From NCBI GenBank assembly GCA_947372405.1, contig CANBTO010000016.1, positions 1-24,030 on the forward strand: DNA of 24,030 nucleotides. The letters run 5' to 3'. This DNA is from Verrucomicrobiaceae bacterium (lineage in GTDB: Bacteria; Verrucomicrobiota; Verrucomicrobiae; Verrucomicrobiales; Akkermansiaceae). Shown one piece after another: positions 23,441-24,030 of the stretch. Made by a program: the position numbers and the translations under genes. The notes under the pieces were generated by a model. It was not told the origin of the DNA. It worked only from the letters and a program-made list of their open reading frames with translations, and did no database searches. Position 1 is the first letter of the stretch, and each line of letters opens with the position of its first letter.

Positions 23441-24030
23441 ATGAATTTCCGCCTGCCGCAACTTCGTTTCCTTCCGGTCCTCGCGATTCTAACATCCCAT
23501 GCGCTGGCGGACCTGACGCCCGTCGATCTGCGCTGCGAGGGTATGGACGGAATCCCCGCTGTGACCGCCACGCCGGCGCTTTCATGGCGCGTCGAATCCC
23601 CGGAACGCGGGCAGTTCCAGAAGTCATGGCAGATCCTCGTGGCCAGCAGCGAGGCGTTGTTAGCCGACGGCAAGAGCGATCTCTGGGACTCTGGCAAGAC
23701 TCCCGCCCCCCGCTCTACGCTCGTTACCTATGCCGGTGCCAAACTTGTTTCCGGCCAGCGCTGCCATTGGAAAGTCCGCTCATGGGACGCGGCGGACAAG
23801 GTGTCCGACTGGAGCAAGCCCGCTTCCTGGCAGGTCGCACCGCTGACACCCGCCGACTGGCAAGGCGCGCGCTGGATCGACGACGGCAGGGAGATGCCGA
23901 AAAACGACGCGGACTTCTACAAACCGGACCCCGCACCGCTGCTCCGCCACGAGTTCAAGTTGGAAAAACCGGTGGTCAGGGCGCGCCTGCATGTCGCCGG
24001 GCTCGGTTGGTGCGTGCCGAGTCTCAACGG
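23441..24030 (+). CDS. GH78-type alpha-L-rhamnosidase, N-terminal part (3' truncated by window)
   Basis: The open frame from ATG 23441 runs 196 codons to the window edge. It starts with a signal peptide (MNFRLPQLRFLPVLAILTSH then ALAD). Next comes an Ig-like or fibronectin-like N-terminal sandwich typical of bacterial rhamnosidases: TPVDLRCEGMDGIPAVTATP, LSWRVESPERGQFQKSWQI, LWDSGKTP, GQRCHWKVRSWDA, SDWSKPASWQV. Then ADWQGARWIDD and LLRHEFKLEKPVVRARLHVAGLGWCVPSLNG begin the next sandwich domain, a signature order in GH78 proteins. The catalytic barrel is beyond the window. The enzyme is expected to be exported and to remove terminal alpha-L-rhamnose. Its first 60 codons have a truncated paralogue 2.1 kb upstream. 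No Shine-Dalgarno sequence precedes the ATG (caatccaacg). Confidence 0.88.
   Translation, partial: MNFRLPQLRFLPVLAILTSHALADLTPVDLRCEGMDGIPAVTATPALSWRVESPERGQFQKSWQILVASSEALLADGKSDLWDSGKTPAPRSTLVTYAGAKLVSGQRCHWKVRSWDAADKVSDWSKPASWQVAPLTPADWQGARWIDDGREMPKNDADFYKPDPAPLLRHEFKLEKPVVRARLHVAGLGWCVPSLN

Noticed and set aside
1..24030. tRNA, rRNA, CRISPR arrays, insertion sequences and SusC/SusD-type transporters
   Set aside because: Looked for and not seen. No regular direct repeats, no transposase or integrase motif, and no TonB-dependent receptor frame.

Overview
The window is a GC-rich, gene-dense stretch that reads as part of a polysaccharide-degradation locus from a member of the Verrucomicrobiota (Verrucomicrobiales or Akkermansiaceae-like; a planctomycete or lentisphaerote is less likely). 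This is inferred from the mix of Tat-exported Gfo/Idh/MocA proteins, S1 sulfatases, GH95 and GH78 glycosidases, an SGNH esterase and a XylR-type regulator, and from the near absence of Shine-Dalgarno sequences. No SusC/SusD pair is present, which argues against Bacteroidota. No rRNA, tRNA, CRISPR array or transposase was recognised.

Layout. The last 47 codons of a secreted protein end at 144 and are followed by a clean intrinsic terminator (166-196). A gene-poor leader (197-678) precedes a same-strand, tightly packed set from 679 to 14021: Tat-exported Gfo/Idh/MocA protein, beta-propeller protein of unknown catalytic type, two formylglycine sulfatases (overlapping by 4 bp), GH95-like glycosidase, SGNH/SASA-type esterase, alpha/beta hydrolase, and FAD-dependent oxidoreductase. 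A convergent XylR-like regulator (14068-15246, minus) follows. It shares a palindrome-rich intergenic region with a divergent C1 peptidase of the bleomycin hydrolase/PepC family. Then come a full GH95 enzyme and a second Tat-exported Gfo/Idh/MocA protein.

From 21145 the character changes. There is a truncated relic of a GH78 rhamnosidase 5' end (21290-21470) and an oppositely oriented, visibly lower-GC gene for an FkbM methyltransferase fused to an F5/8C (discoidin-like) domain (21485-22999). A gene-less stretch follows, and then an intact GH78-type alpha-L-rhamnosidase that runs off the window at 24030.

Working model (inference): the exported enzymes strip sulfate and acyl groups and trim fucose, galactose or rhamnose-type residues from a sulfated algal or mucin-like glycan. 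The exported redox enzymes (two Gfo/Idh/MocA, one FAD) either oxidise the released sugars or cleave glycosides by an NAD-dependent mechanism like that of GH109. The XylR-like protein senses a released sugar. The most unusual items are the propeller protein, the GH95-like protein with altered catalytic positions, the relic/insertion structure at 21.3-23.4 kb, and a CTAAC(A) word carried by otherwise rare codons across the window.
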